Source: Paludibacter sp. (lineage in GTDB: Bacteria; Bacteroidota; Bacteroidia; Bacteroidales; Paludibacteraceae). From it: a stretch of DNA of 64,000 bases. The stretch spans positions 1 to 64,000 of the forward strand of contig JAUSNQ010000087.1 in the NCBI GenBank assembly GCA_030655595.1, in the 5' to 3' direction. The position numbers and the translations under genes were made by a program. The notes beneath the pieces were generated by a model that was not told where the DNA came from, did not search any database, and saw only the letters and a list, made by a program, of their open reading frames with translations. The stretch's first letter is position 1. The number at the start of each line of letters is the position of its first letter. Of the stretch, positions 54,201 through 62,020 are shown piece by piece.

Positions 54201-54395
54201 ACCTACACTGTTTGTTCTAGTTACTTGGTAACCATCACTAACTACTACATCAGCTATACCCACATTTTCGGGTGTAGACACTTTTCCTGTGACCGTAAAT
54301 GTAACGGAAGCAGTTTTCGCCGACAGACCGGTTGTGTATAGTCCGCAAACAAACACGAATAAACTAACAAACTTGATTAAATTCATCCTGATCAT
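51270..54395 (-). CDS. Calcineurin-like phosphoesterase fused to a surface module with T9SS domain
   Basis: A 1041-residue secreted protein. A signal peptide (about 1-26) and a beta-sandwich metallophosphoesterase N-domain (30-115) precede the catalytic domain: Asp130 (VMADPQAQ, a DxQ variant of the usual DxH), Asp170 (AGDLLWD), GNHD (198-201), His279 (GMHAP) and GHTH (311-314). A C-terminal calcineurin-associated domain ends near 480. From 489 (RQVFFSESMGEG) to the end it is a paralog of the whole mature 54468 protein, including an fn3-like region and the T9SS domain (about 960-1041). It should hydrolyse phosphomono- or diesters at the cell surface. The substrate is unknown. It is the last gene of its operon. 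Confidence 0.9.
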   Translation of the reverse strand: MIRMNLIKFVSLFVFVCGLYTTGLSAKTASVTFTVTGKVSTPENVGIADVVVSDGYQVTRTNSVGQYSLISNNLAKHIFISVPADCKVPHERNIPRFYKAIKGTTTNITVNFTLTKQEKDEHIVLTVMADPQAQIAADMKRFAAEAIPHIEWLKNTYPRDVTFIGMTAGDLLWDAPAMYPDYVKAFEKLSFPFYQVIGNHDYDEKVTGNDYESSHIYESYFGPVYYSYNRGDCHFVALDNIIYNTRQDYKTEISQEQLNWLQQDLSFVDKNKLIIVGMHAPAFKRGGVAGLTNFSKLSDLLKGYKVVFFSGHTHRMNKTVISNDMVEYTLSPTMGNSWAGDINVDGCPNGYGVFEIQGNQLVSHYFMSTKRNPDYQFNLYPIGSVQNFTNNIVANVWNYSQGWKVEVYEGDVFKGNMINTSGYDPIAYDYYIGPAKPTRKPSLEPATTPTLFYYTPKDKQAEIKVVVTDNFGNKYTEYLNKKLESEPQRQVFFSESMGEGAPTTNPIPSVLAWTGWHNSSITITSGDCPNQPDVRATVVSAGASPTYPECSGSNNVYFMAEEPGAERGFAMNGIDASDFKNIQLSFGYSKTITDARSDLDVYYWNGTAWVQLFFLFNEIFESAGWYRSPLINLPEDAEIKDLRLRFVKPATTSNSIRIDDVWLTGEPKISASPVINDASDVNSTSFSVSWEAYPNANDYLLDVSENANFSVVTDSTIVAAWTFPVAYVAGTVAKPNIFTPNNENMFISCTATGNATNSIPYGAGEGTESSPFAVSSTGWENGVYKKHFRVDVNTTGFYGLTLSSWIYSSGNGPKNMKVQYRLSENHAWIDVPNSDLVMPNAAYGTTSILTDLALPSACDNQEKVSVRWTMTSSLRTSGASAYIVTSGGTSRISNIFVKGMAGDVIPGYQSLAVIGTSHVVTGVEVDKTYYYRVRATDGAYVSNASETKQVTTSLTTVESVFSQNDVQIYYNPLTDSFYLKTASNVATLSLKVSDLSGRTLDAVKLSNSERSFSAKNLPAGVYVVTLSFESQTFNYKCVKLM

Positions 54396-54406
54396 ATAAA
54401 ATGGGA

Positions 54407-54446
54407 TAATGGAATGGGATTACAAATGTACAATCCCATTCCATTA
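54407..54446 (-). other. Perfect 15 bp intercistronic hairpin
   Basis: TAATGGAATGGGATT (54407-54421) and its exact complement (54432-54446) frame a 10 nt loop. It begins 21 nt after the stop of the gene at 54468 and ends 11 nt before the next ATG at 54395. Only a weak T-tract (TCCCATTTTATA) follows. It may partly terminate or stabilise the upstream message and could limit access to the next start. Confidence 0.75.
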
Positions 54447-54467
54447 AATAAATTAATATCTAAATAA

Positions 54468-56213
54468 CTATTTTACACATTTATAGTTGAACGTTTGACC
54501 ATCAACAGATAATGTAACAAGGTATACGCCGGCAGGGAGATTATTTGCCCCGAAACTTTTCTCTGAACCGGATAAATTAGCCATTCCCAGTGTCCGTCCG
54601 CTAAGGTCGGAGACTTTCAGTGATACATTCGTATTGTCACCGGTTGTTTTAATTTCGAAGCAATCAGACCGCTGGTTGTAATACACCCGGATATCTTTAG
54701 GAGTAATCATTGATTGAACGGTAGACAATACAGTTGTAACCTGTTTTGTCACTGATGCGTTTGATACATATGCTCCATCGGTTGCACGAACTCGGTAATA
54801 GTAAGTTTTGTCGACCTCAAGTCCTGTAACGGCTTGCGATGTACCTGTAACTGCAATACTTTGATAACCCGGAACCACATTTCCTGCCATACCTTTTACA
54901 AAGATATTGGTGATGCGACTGGTTCCACCGCTGGTTACAATATAAGCAGATGCTCCCGAAGTTCTCATCGAACCGGTCATCGTCCAACGTATGGACACTT
55001 CCTCTTGGTTATCGCAAGCCGATGGTAATGGTAAATTTGCGAGTTTGCTGGTGGGACCGTAAGCAGCATTAGGCATTACCAAATCACTGTTGGGAACATC
55101 AATCCATTGGAGGCTGGAGCCTATACGGTATTGTACTTTCATGTTTTTAGGACCGTTACCGGATGAATAAATCCAAGAAGATAATGTCAGGCCATAAAAT
55201 CCGGTGGTATTTGCATCTACCTGGAAATACTTTTTATAAACGCCATCTTCCCAACCGGTTGAAGAATAAGCGTAAGGATTCGATTCTGTTCCTGATCCTA
55301 CCGGATAAGGAATAGGATCACCTGCATTACCAGTGGCAGTAGTAGTAAGAATCATCTCTTCGTTGTTTGGAGTATAAATATTTGGCAAAGCTAATGTTTC
55401 TTTCACATATTGCACAGGGAATGTCCAGGCAGCAAGAATAGTTGTATCTGTTGCTGCTGTAAATTTATTATTCTCAGACACATCCAACAAATAACCTGTT
55501 GCATTCGGATATGCATCCCATGAAACAGTAAAACTCGTTGAATTTACATTAGACGCTTCGTTGACAACCGGACTTGCAGTTATCTTTGGTTCTCCAGTCA
55601 GCCACACGTCATCGATCCTGATGCTGTTCATAGAAGATGCAGGTCTTACAAAACGTACAGCTAAACCATTAATTTCAGCTTCTTGCGGCAAATTGATTAC
55701 CGGACTGCGATACCAACCGCCAGGCTCAGTTACTTCATTGAACTGAAAATCAAGTTTCACCCAATTTGCACCAATTGAATAATAGACATCCAGATCACTT
55801 CTCACCTCTGCCAGGGTTTTTCTGTATCCGAATGTAAGTTGAATGTTTTTAAATGCAGAAGCATCAATTCCGCTCATGGCGAATCCTCTTTCGAGCCCGG
55901 TTATTTCATCACCCGCTAACACGACTGTATCAGCAGCAAAATAGACATTGTTTGAACCTGAAGCTTCCGGGTATGGAAGAACTGCCGCAGCACTCACCAC
56001 AGTCGCTCTCACATCAGGCTGATTTAAAATGTCGCCCGAAGTAATTGTCAGACCAGCATTGTGCCAGCCAGTCCATTCTAAGACGGTCGGAGAAGGAGTT
56101 GCTGTAGAGGCTTCGCCCATACTTTCAGTAAAAAAAGCCTGTCTTTGTGCTTGTAACATGACTGTTGAAAACAAGCCAACAAGCAATGCAATCAAAACGT
56201 AATTTGTTTTCAT
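54468..56213 (-). CDS. T9SS-exported multi-domain surface protein (paralog of the phosphoesterase C-terminal half)
   Basis: A 581-residue exported protein without a recognised catalytic domain. The signal peptide (1-22) is followed directly by RQAFFTESMGEA. A jelly-roll-like domain (about 25-215, RSDLDVYY, SIRIDDVWLTGEP), a second beta-domain (TGFYGLTLSSWIYSSGNGPK), an fn3-like segment (TYYYRVRATDGAYVSNAS) and a T9SS C-terminal domain (about 505-581, LPAGVYLVTLSVDGQ) follow. Nearly every segment is matched in residues 489-1041 of the neighbouring phosphoesterase. It probably serves as an adhesive or glycan-binding module at the surface (inference). The 139 bp upstream gap holds a hairpin. Confidence 0.85.
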   Translation of the reverse strand: MKTNYVLIALLVGLFSTVMLQAQRQAFFTESMGEASTATPSPTVLEWTGWHNAGLTITSGDILNQPDVRATVVSAAAVLPYPEASGSNNVYFAADTVVLAGDEITGLERGFAMSGIDASAFKNIQLTFGYRKTLAEVRSDLDVYYSIGANWVKLDFQFNEVTEPGGWYRSPVINLPQEAEINGLAVRFVRPASSMNSIRIDDVWLTGEPKITASPVVNEASNVNSTSFTVSWDAYPNATGYLLDVSENNKFTAATDTTILAAWTFPVQYVKETLALPNIYTPNNEEMILTTTATGNAGDPIPYPVGSGTESNPYAYSSTGWEDGVYKKYFQVDANTTGFYGLTLSSWIYSSGNGPKNMKVQYRIGSSLQWIDVPNSDLVMPNAAYGPTSKLANLPLPSACDNQEEVSIRWTMTGSMRTSGASAYIVTSGGTSRITNIFVKGMAGNVVPGYQSIAVTGTSQAVTGLEVDKTYYYRVRATDGAYVSNASVTKQVTTVLSTVQSMITPKDIRVYYNQRSDCFEIKTTGDNTNVSLKVSDLSGRTLGMANLSGSEKSFGANNLPAGVYLVTLSVDGQTFNYKCVK

Positions 56214-56290
56214 GACTTTTTTTGTTTTTAAAGATTAATAAATATTTGGTTATTGAAATTATTTTGTTTTATAAACTATCATTCCCTTTT

Positions 56291-56337
56291 TCAATAAATA
56301 GAACCGCAGTAATTACACTTACAGCTCTATTTATTGA
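56291..56337 (-). other. Perfect 12 bp intercistronic hairpin
   Basis: TCAATAAATAGA (56291-56302) and TCTATTTATTGA (56326-56337) are exact complements with a 23 nt loop that contains the small palindrome GTAATTAC. It begins 15 nt after the stop of the gene at 56353. No T-run follows on the minus strand, so it is unlikely to terminate transcription in that direction. Confidence 0.6.
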
Positions 56338-56352
56338 TTTTGAGTTTTTATG

Positions 56353-57873
56353 TTATTCGTTTGGTGCTTTTGTTACTTTAAAGTTATCAAAGAAGAACCT
56401 GTTCGATTTGTTCAGCCTGGTCTGTTCCGAGTTTTCAACACCCGAACGAATCCGGAATTGAGTTCGGGAATTTGCGCCATAGATGGTTGCTGTGACAGTT
56501 TTTAAGGGCTCTATAAGCTCCTGACCAGTCCTGATCCATAGACCCGCATCCATATAATAACTTGTTAAAGCCTGGCTGTTAATTGTACCGCCGTTTCTCA
56601 CTTCCAAAAGCAGACCATCTAAATCTTCTGTTCCGGTAGCCGAAGCATACATTGCAACATCGAAAGTAACATGTACATTAATTGATTTAAATGGTGCGAT
56701 GAAAGAGAAAGCAGGAGAAATTAAATCTCCACCAATCCTTGTTCTGCCAAGCTTCATAATATCTACACGTAAGTAAGTTGACCCAAGCTCCTGACTCCAT
56801 TTGTATTTATTGATGGTGTCTCTTTGTTCAGGTGTGATATTCGCATTTGTATAACTAAGTTCATTGGTTGGAAAGTTTGCGGGAGTAGCTCCAAATGTTG
56901 CTACTGTAATCCAGGAAAAGTCATCTTTGAAATACTCATATCCAACAGGCATGTCATCATCAATAACAGTTTGGAAAATAACTTCAGCACCTGCTTTATC
57001 CGGGTCTTCAAGTAATATAATATCATCTGTCCGGTAATTGCTTTTATTTGCAACCAATTTGAAATAAACAAAAGCAACATCAGCAACTTTATATTTAGCT
57101 TCAGCTTTTGCCCAACCACTCTGGTTGTTTCTTGTATATTTTAATGGCACCCAATCCTCACCATTTCTGCTGATATACAGTCTGAGGTCGTTTGAATTAA
57201 ATGTTTCAGGAGCATATACCCCAAAACATAATTTGAAGTATTCAGCTTCTTTGGTACCAACTTGTCCCCAAACAATCACAGATTCATCTGTTGAGAAAAG
57301 AATGTTATTGCCTCCGGAAGCATTTTCATAACCATCTGAAGGGTTTTGATTGTCAACCATAGCGGCATTTGATCCTGTATACTTGGTAAGCAGACTTCCG
57401 ATACCAATTTTAGTCCAGCCATCATAGAAATTCACATCCACCTGCGACGTCGCAACTTTTCCCATATCTTCAAAGAGATAATAAATGGTTTCGTCTTTAC
57501 TGTTTTGAGTGACCTGGATTTCCTTTTTGCTGCCGTCGAATGTTTCCAATACGATCTTTGCTGTACGTGTATCTCCATCATTTAACGGAGCTGTAAGCGA
57601 AAGAGTAGTTTCACCTGTTCCTGCCAATGGAAATACCGACAACCATTCGTCATCCTGAATTACAACCACCCTCCAATAAACATTCGACTGAACGTTTACA
57701 CTTGCTGTATTTCCTTCTTCGTTAAGCCCCAGCCTGCTGATTACCAGCGAAGTTGAACTTACTTCAACTATAGGTTGAAGTACTTCTTCCTTTTCCACGC
57801 ATGATGTTGCGAAAAAACCCATTGTGGTTATAAGCATGAAGCATGATGTCCAATTAAATAATGTCTTTCTCAT
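56353..57873 (-). CDS. BACON-domain surface lipoprotein of unknown function
   Basis: A 506-residue lipoprotein with Cys25 in FFATSCVEKEE. A BACON-like domain (about 36-125; VNVQSNVYWRVVV, DDEWLSV) is followed by a beta-rich region with a jelly-roll look (LYISRNGEDWVPLKYT) and a C-terminal part ending NRFFFDNFKVTKAPNE, of the kind seen in choice-of-anchor or carbohydrate-binding proteins. I do not recognise an enzyme. It sits between the phosphoesterase lipoprotein (29 bp gap) and the T9SS module gene. It is probably a surface glycan-binding protein serving the SusC/SusD pair at 62021-64000 (inference from position). Confidence 0.8.
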   Translation of the reverse strand: MRKTLFNWTSCFMLITTMGFFATSCVEKEEVLQPIVEVSSTSLVISRLGLNEEGNTASVNVQSNVYWRVVVIQDDEWLSVFPLAGTGETTLSLTAPLNDGDTRTAKIVLETFDGSKKEIQVTQNSKDETIYYLFEDMGKVATSQVDVNFYDGWTKIGIGSLLTKYTGSNAAMVDNQNPSDGYENASGGNNILFSTDESVIVWGQVGTKEAEYFKLCFGVYAPETFNSNDLRLYISRNGEDWVPLKYTRNNQSGWAKAEAKYKVADVAFVYFKLVANKSNYRTDDIILLEDPDKAGAEVIFQTVIDDDMPVGYEYFKDDFSWITVATFGATPANFPTNELSYTNANITPEQRDTINKYKWSQELGSTYLRVDIMKLGRTRIGGDLISPAFSFIAPFKSINVHVTFDVAMYASATGTEDLDGLLLEVRNGGTINSQALTSYYMDAGLWIRTGQELIEPLKTVTATIYGANSRTQFRIRSGVENSEQTRLNKSNRFFFDNFKVTKAPNE

Positions 57874-57902
57874 TTGTATATTGATTAATTGTTTTAATTC
57901 AT

Positions 57903-59864
57903 TTATTCCATTGAAAGTGTAAATTGTTTGGGTCGTGTCATCGTTTCTGAATAAACATTTCCAAATCTATCTTTGATCGTAATTTCTAAAGTTGAAGAAA
58001 CACTTCCCGCTGCAACCAGAAACATGTGTGGATTGTTGCCTGTGGTAAAACCATCGGTAACAGAGCCATTATCCCGCATTCGCGGATAATCATAGGTTAT
58101 CGTGTGAAGCGGATCTTTCATGTAAACCCTGTTTGATGTTAATTTTGCACCATTTTCTTTTACTTCAATGGTCCAAAGAGGATCGTAATTCCAAATATTA
58201 ATTAGTATAGAATTTGCGCCCACAGTCGTATAATCACTGTTCCGGTTTCCACTTAATTTTGCCATAACAGTTGAAACGTCTGCTCTATTGAAGAACTCTT
58301 TAACACTGTTCATATCATAGGTGATGAACTGTTTTGATTTATCCAATCCGATACCTTTGTAATACCATTTCACATCCGTACCAGTCACTTCAAAGACTGC
58401 GTATCCACTTGGAGAACCATCTCTGCAGATATTTAATCCTGTTGTTTTACCACTCCACCACCAGGTCTCGGATGTTGCAGCAATGTTATGTTCCTGAATG
58501 TTTGCACCGATTGTCGTGTAGCCATTATTATGTGTATGACCATTCAGAAAATGAACATCGCTGAACCCATCGAAACAACGGTGAAATTCAGTTGCTTTGT
58601 AAGTCGGACTGAAAGTCAACTGCGTGGTGAAAGTCGAATTGTAGTTACTTGTACTCGGACAATGAAATGATACAATTACCGGCTTGTTCTTATCCTTAAC
58701 AGCAGCCAAGTCCTCTTTCAGCCAATTCATTTGTATATCCGTTAAATACTTATCATAGTCTCTTTCACCTACGGTTCCAAGTAATCCACCTTTATTGATA
58801 AAAATAGTATTATCCAGGAAGATGTAGTGAACCTGACCAATATCCATAGAAAAATATGTTGGTCCGAGAGCCTTTTTGTATTTTGCTTCAGCTTTGAAGT
58901 CATCAGCAAAATAAGGATCATTGTCGTGATTTCCCATCACATGATACATGGGAGCCGGAAACGAAGAAACTGTTGTTACATAGTCTGCAATATTATAATT
59001 TCGGCTGTACCAATAACCATCCCACGACATATCGCCCAGCATGATGGTATAAACAGGGGAACTCTGACTTGCGATAAAATTTCTCGTATCTACCATAAAT
59101 CCATTATTGAATTGTGCCATATCATTATTGGAGGTAGGTCCCCGATTGGCCAAATGTTGATCGGCTGCAGCCAGGATGATGTGATTCTCCGCCTGAACTT
59201 CAACCAATTGAAAATTGTGCTGTTCAACAGTTGATGCTCCCGCTGTAAGAGTCGACCAGAAACCGGGTGTTACATTGCTGATTGTTTTTGGCTGGTACCC
59301 TGAAGGAGTTGAGATAAACACGTACCCATGATATTTGTTTGAATTGAGCCAATAAAAACCATTTGCATCCGTAATGACAGTTGTGATGCCATCGGAAACG
59401 CGTACACCCGCTACAGGATTTGTACCGCAGTACACAGCTCCTTTGATGGTACTACCCTCTTTGTCAGGCACATTTACATTCAAAACAATGGTAACAAGCG
59501 TTTTTCCTAACTCCTGTTGCTTCTCATTTCTTTTTAGAAAAATCGTATATTCACCATCTTGAATTTCATAAGAAACAATAAAAGTGGCATAACTACTCGT
59601 GAAATTTGCAATATTGACTATTATCTCGTTGTTAGTCGACTTGAAGAGAAATACGTCTCCTGTTTCAAATCCCTTACCACTAATTGCTTGAGAGTTTCCT
59701 TTAACCAGACTCATATGGGATGGAATAATAACATCCTTGACAAAGACTGTTTGATTTGGATTATTGTCATCAGGATCCGGTTCAATCTTTTCACACCCAT
59801 ATAAAATGGATGTGAAAAGAATGATTAAAAACAATTTACTTATATGATAAGGTGATGTATACAT
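57903..59864 (-). CDS. Calcineurin-like phosphoesterase lipoprotein
   Basis: A 653-residue lipoprotein with Cys24 in ILYGCEK. An IPT-like beta-sandwich (about 40-130) and a metallophosphoesterase N-domain (about 135-220) precede the catalytic domain. Metal ligands are Asp235/His237 in ADQH (the regular DxH, unlike the DxQ of its relative at 51270), Asp278 (LGDMSWDG), GNHD (311-314), His401 (SFHCP) and GHTH (442-445). A calcineurin C-terminal domain ends the protein. It should sit at the membrane surface and cleave phosphoesters. The natural substrate may be a phospholipid head group, a nucleotide-like molecule or a phosphoglycan. It lies in a tight operon with SusD and BACON lipoproteins. Confidence 0.9.
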   Translation of the reverse strand: MYTSPYHISKLFLIILFTSILYGCEKIEPDPDDNNPNQTVFVKDVIIPSHMSLVKGNSQAISGKGFETGDVFLFKSTNNEIIVNIANFTSSYATFIVSYEIQDGEYTIFLKRNEKQQELGKTLVTIVLNVNVPDKEGSTIKGAVYCGTNPVAGVRVSDGITTVITDANGFYWLNSNKYHGYVFISTPSGYQPKTISNVTPGFWSTLTAGASTVEQHNFQLVEVQAENHIILAAADQHLANRGPTSNNDMAQFNNGFMVDTRNFIASQSSPVYTIMLGDMSWDGYWYSRNYNIADYVTTVSSFPAPMYHVMGNHDNDPYFADDFKAEAKYKKALGPTYFSMDIGQVHYIFLDNTIFINKGGLLGTVGERDYDKYLTDIQMNWLKEDLAAVKDKNKPVIVSFHCPSTSNYNSTFTTQLTFSPTYKATEFHRCFDGFSDVHFLNGHTHNNGYTTIGANIQEHNIAATSETWWWSGKTTGLNICRDGSPSGYAVFEVTGTDVKWYYKGIGLDKSKQFITYDMNSVKEFFNRADVSTVMAKLSGNRNSDYTTVGANSILINIWNYDPLWTIEVKENGAKLTSNRVYMKDPLHTITYDYPRMRDNGSVTDGFTTGNNPHMFLVAAGSVSSTLEITIKDRFGNVYSETMTRPKQFTLSME

Positions 59865-59878
59865 TATAAAAATTTAAT

Positions 59879-62014
59879 TTAATTTTTCAACTGAGTTATT
59901 CTGACAAAGCCCAAGCGGTTAGTCCCTGAAGTACCGATACTACTTCCGTTTAAGGTAGCACGTTCCTGACTGTTTACTCTCAACCTGATAACAAGGTTAG
60001 CTTTGCCTTTTACAGCATCCGGGAGTTTATAGGCATATTGCATCAAATGCTGGCTGTTATTGATGTCACAAACCGTAAAATTAGCAACATGATTCCACTG
60101 ATTGAAAGGAGTATTTTCAGCTTCAGCCCATTCAATTGTGAAGTGTGCCGGACCGGATGTACTACTTGATGAAGCAAACTGCAGATAAAGAGATCCTGAC
60201 CCTGTTGCATTTAATGTGCTCGTTGTGATTACCCATGCCTCACCTGAACTACCTCCTGAAATACTGGAGGATGGATTACCCCACCAATACTGGGTATTGA
60301 TTCCCGTGAAAGAGATACTGTTGTTGTAAGGAATTACAGGGGTTCCATTAGGATTGATTTCACAAGGTTCCATGCGCGCTTGTGATGCAACATAGTAGAA
60401 CGCTTCAGGGGTACTTGTAACAGAGACATTCTGGTTAACCCTACCCGTATATTTCAACGTACCCGAACCAACTGTAGCTGTTATAGAACTCAACGCTACC
60501 GTGCTGATTGGCCATGGTCCCAGTTGCATGATATCGCGCGAAAGTGCTGTTGCTTTATTAGCCGACACCTTGTTGTCATCATTACTTCTGATTCTGATAA
60601 AGTAGCTGGGGGTATTGTTCTTAATGCGTTTCATGATGATACCCGTTAATGAACCGGAACCCCACGGCATTACAATTTTGAAACGTTCCAGGAATGATGG
60701 AGAGGTGTACATTTTCATGATATTACCTTGCTTATCTCTTACCAGATGACCATAATTGTCGGTATCGTCAGCAAACGGTTCTGCAGTAGCAGTCCAGTTA
60801 GCAGGTTTCTTGTTGTATTGCGTTTCAACTATATTCACATAAGTACCGAATGGCAATGGGAATTCAACCTCTTTCAGGGTTACCAATACATTTTCATACT
60901 GATTAAGATTAACCAAATTGGTAATTTCGATTGGTGTAATACCTGAACTTGGTGTTGCATCGTGTACAAATGACGGAGAGAATGACTCCACTTTACTTGC
61001 TTTTGAAGACGCATCCAATACAAATGAAGCACCATACATGTGGATTTTAACTTTATCATTCAGGTTGTATGTATTATCTTCTGCGTTCGTAAATTCAAGC
61101 CAAACACCTTTATTGCTTTCATCCTGAACCACAATCTGATTTTTCGAAAGGGCTTGTTTGCTGCGATCACTGATGACATATCCTTCTACGTACAGGTTAT
61201 CGTCAATCGTTCCAATACCCGAAGCATTAATACGCGACATAAGATCTGTGATGGTTACTTTAGTCGCATTAGCAAAGTCATTTGCCAAATCCAATTGTTT
61301 GACATACAAGACCACTGATTGATCGACACCAATCATAGAGAAAGTAATCGAGCCCTCACGTTGAACTGCCGGATTTTGTGCAATTACGATTGACTGTGTT
61401 GAATCTGTTGCTTCTCCGACAGTAATCCAACTATCGTTTGTTGTAGCTTGCCAGGCAATATTGGCAGTTACCTTCACGATGAAAGTCTCACCAATCGAAG
61501 CTACAAATTTCGGCGTTGATGAATAGTTGATAGCCAGAGCCGGTGCAGAAGGATCCTGATAAACAGGAAAACTACCCATGATTTTCCCTCGACTGTTCAA
61601 TACGTTGATTGTGTAATCTCTGGGGTAAGCAGAGGGGTTCGGTGTCGCTTTAATACCAAAACGGCCATCATCTTTCCCTTCTGCAGGCCAGATATCTACC
61701 CATTTTTCATGTCCTTCACCCGGTGATAGTGTCCATTTTCCGATATTGGATTCCATGTAAAAATACTGAGTTCCTCCTTTTTGATCGAAAGTACAAACAT
61801 AATCCGCAGGCATGGCTATATCAAATTCAAGTCCTTCTGAATTTTTGTTCGTTAGCCCAAAAGCTACATCACTTCCTCCAATAGGGTTTGGATTTTCGTC
61901 CTCACAGGAAGTTACCAAAACACTCGTCATGATTGTTGCTGCAACTATAAGGAAGAAAGTTTTCCAGTTTTGTGTATTTTGCATAATGTGATTCATATTC
62001 ATTTTGTTTTTCAT
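59879..62014 (-). CDS. BACON and DUF5689 domain surface lipoprotein
   Basis: A 711-residue lipoprotein. Several Met codons precede the lipobox at Cys37 (VLVTSCEDE); I keep the first. A BACON-like repeat (about 65-153) and a clear BACON domain (158-242; ANIAWQATTNDSWITVGE) are followed by a DUF5689 domain (about 251-470; DDNLYVEGYVISD). A C-terminal jelly-roll region (about 520-711) ends the protein. The layout matches the SusE/SusF-like position directly after SusD (6 bp gap), so it is probably the surface glycan-binding protein of this transport system. The ligand is unknown. No catalytic residues are evident. Confidence 0.87.
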   Translation of the reverse strand: MKNKMNMNHIMQNTQNWKTFFLIVAATIMTSVLVTSCEDENPNPIGGSDVAFGLTNKNSEGLEFDIAMPADYVCTFDQKGGTQYFYMESNIGKWTLSPGEGHEKWVDIWPAEGKDDGRFGIKATPNPSAYPRDYTINVLNSRGKIMGSFPVYQDPSAPALAINYSSTPKFVASIGETFIVKVTANIAWQATTNDSWITVGEATDSTQSIVIAQNPAVQREGSITFSMIGVDQSVVLYVKQLDLANDFANATKVTITDLMSRINASGIGTIDDNLYVEGYVISDRSKQALSKNQIVVQDESNKGVWLEFTNAEDNTYNLNDKVKIHMYGASFVLDASSKASKVESFSPSFVHDATPSSGITPIEITNLVNLNQYENVLVTLKEVEFPLPFGTYVNIVETQYNKKPANWTATAEPFADDTDNYGHLVRDKQGNIMKMYTSPSFLERFKIVMPWGSGSLTGIIMKRIKNNTPSYFIRIRSNDDNKVSANKATALSRDIMQLGPWPISTVALSSITATVGSGTLKYTGRVNQNVSVTSTPEAFYYVASQARMEPCEINPNGTPVIPYNNSISFTGINTQYWWGNPSSSISGGSSGEAWVITTSTLNATGSGSLYLQFASSSSTSGPAHFTIEWAEAENTPFNQWNHVANFTVCDINNSQHLMQYAYKLPDAVKGKANLVIRLRVNSQERATLNGSSIGTSGTNRLGFVRITQLKN

Positions 62015-62020
62015 CTGTTA

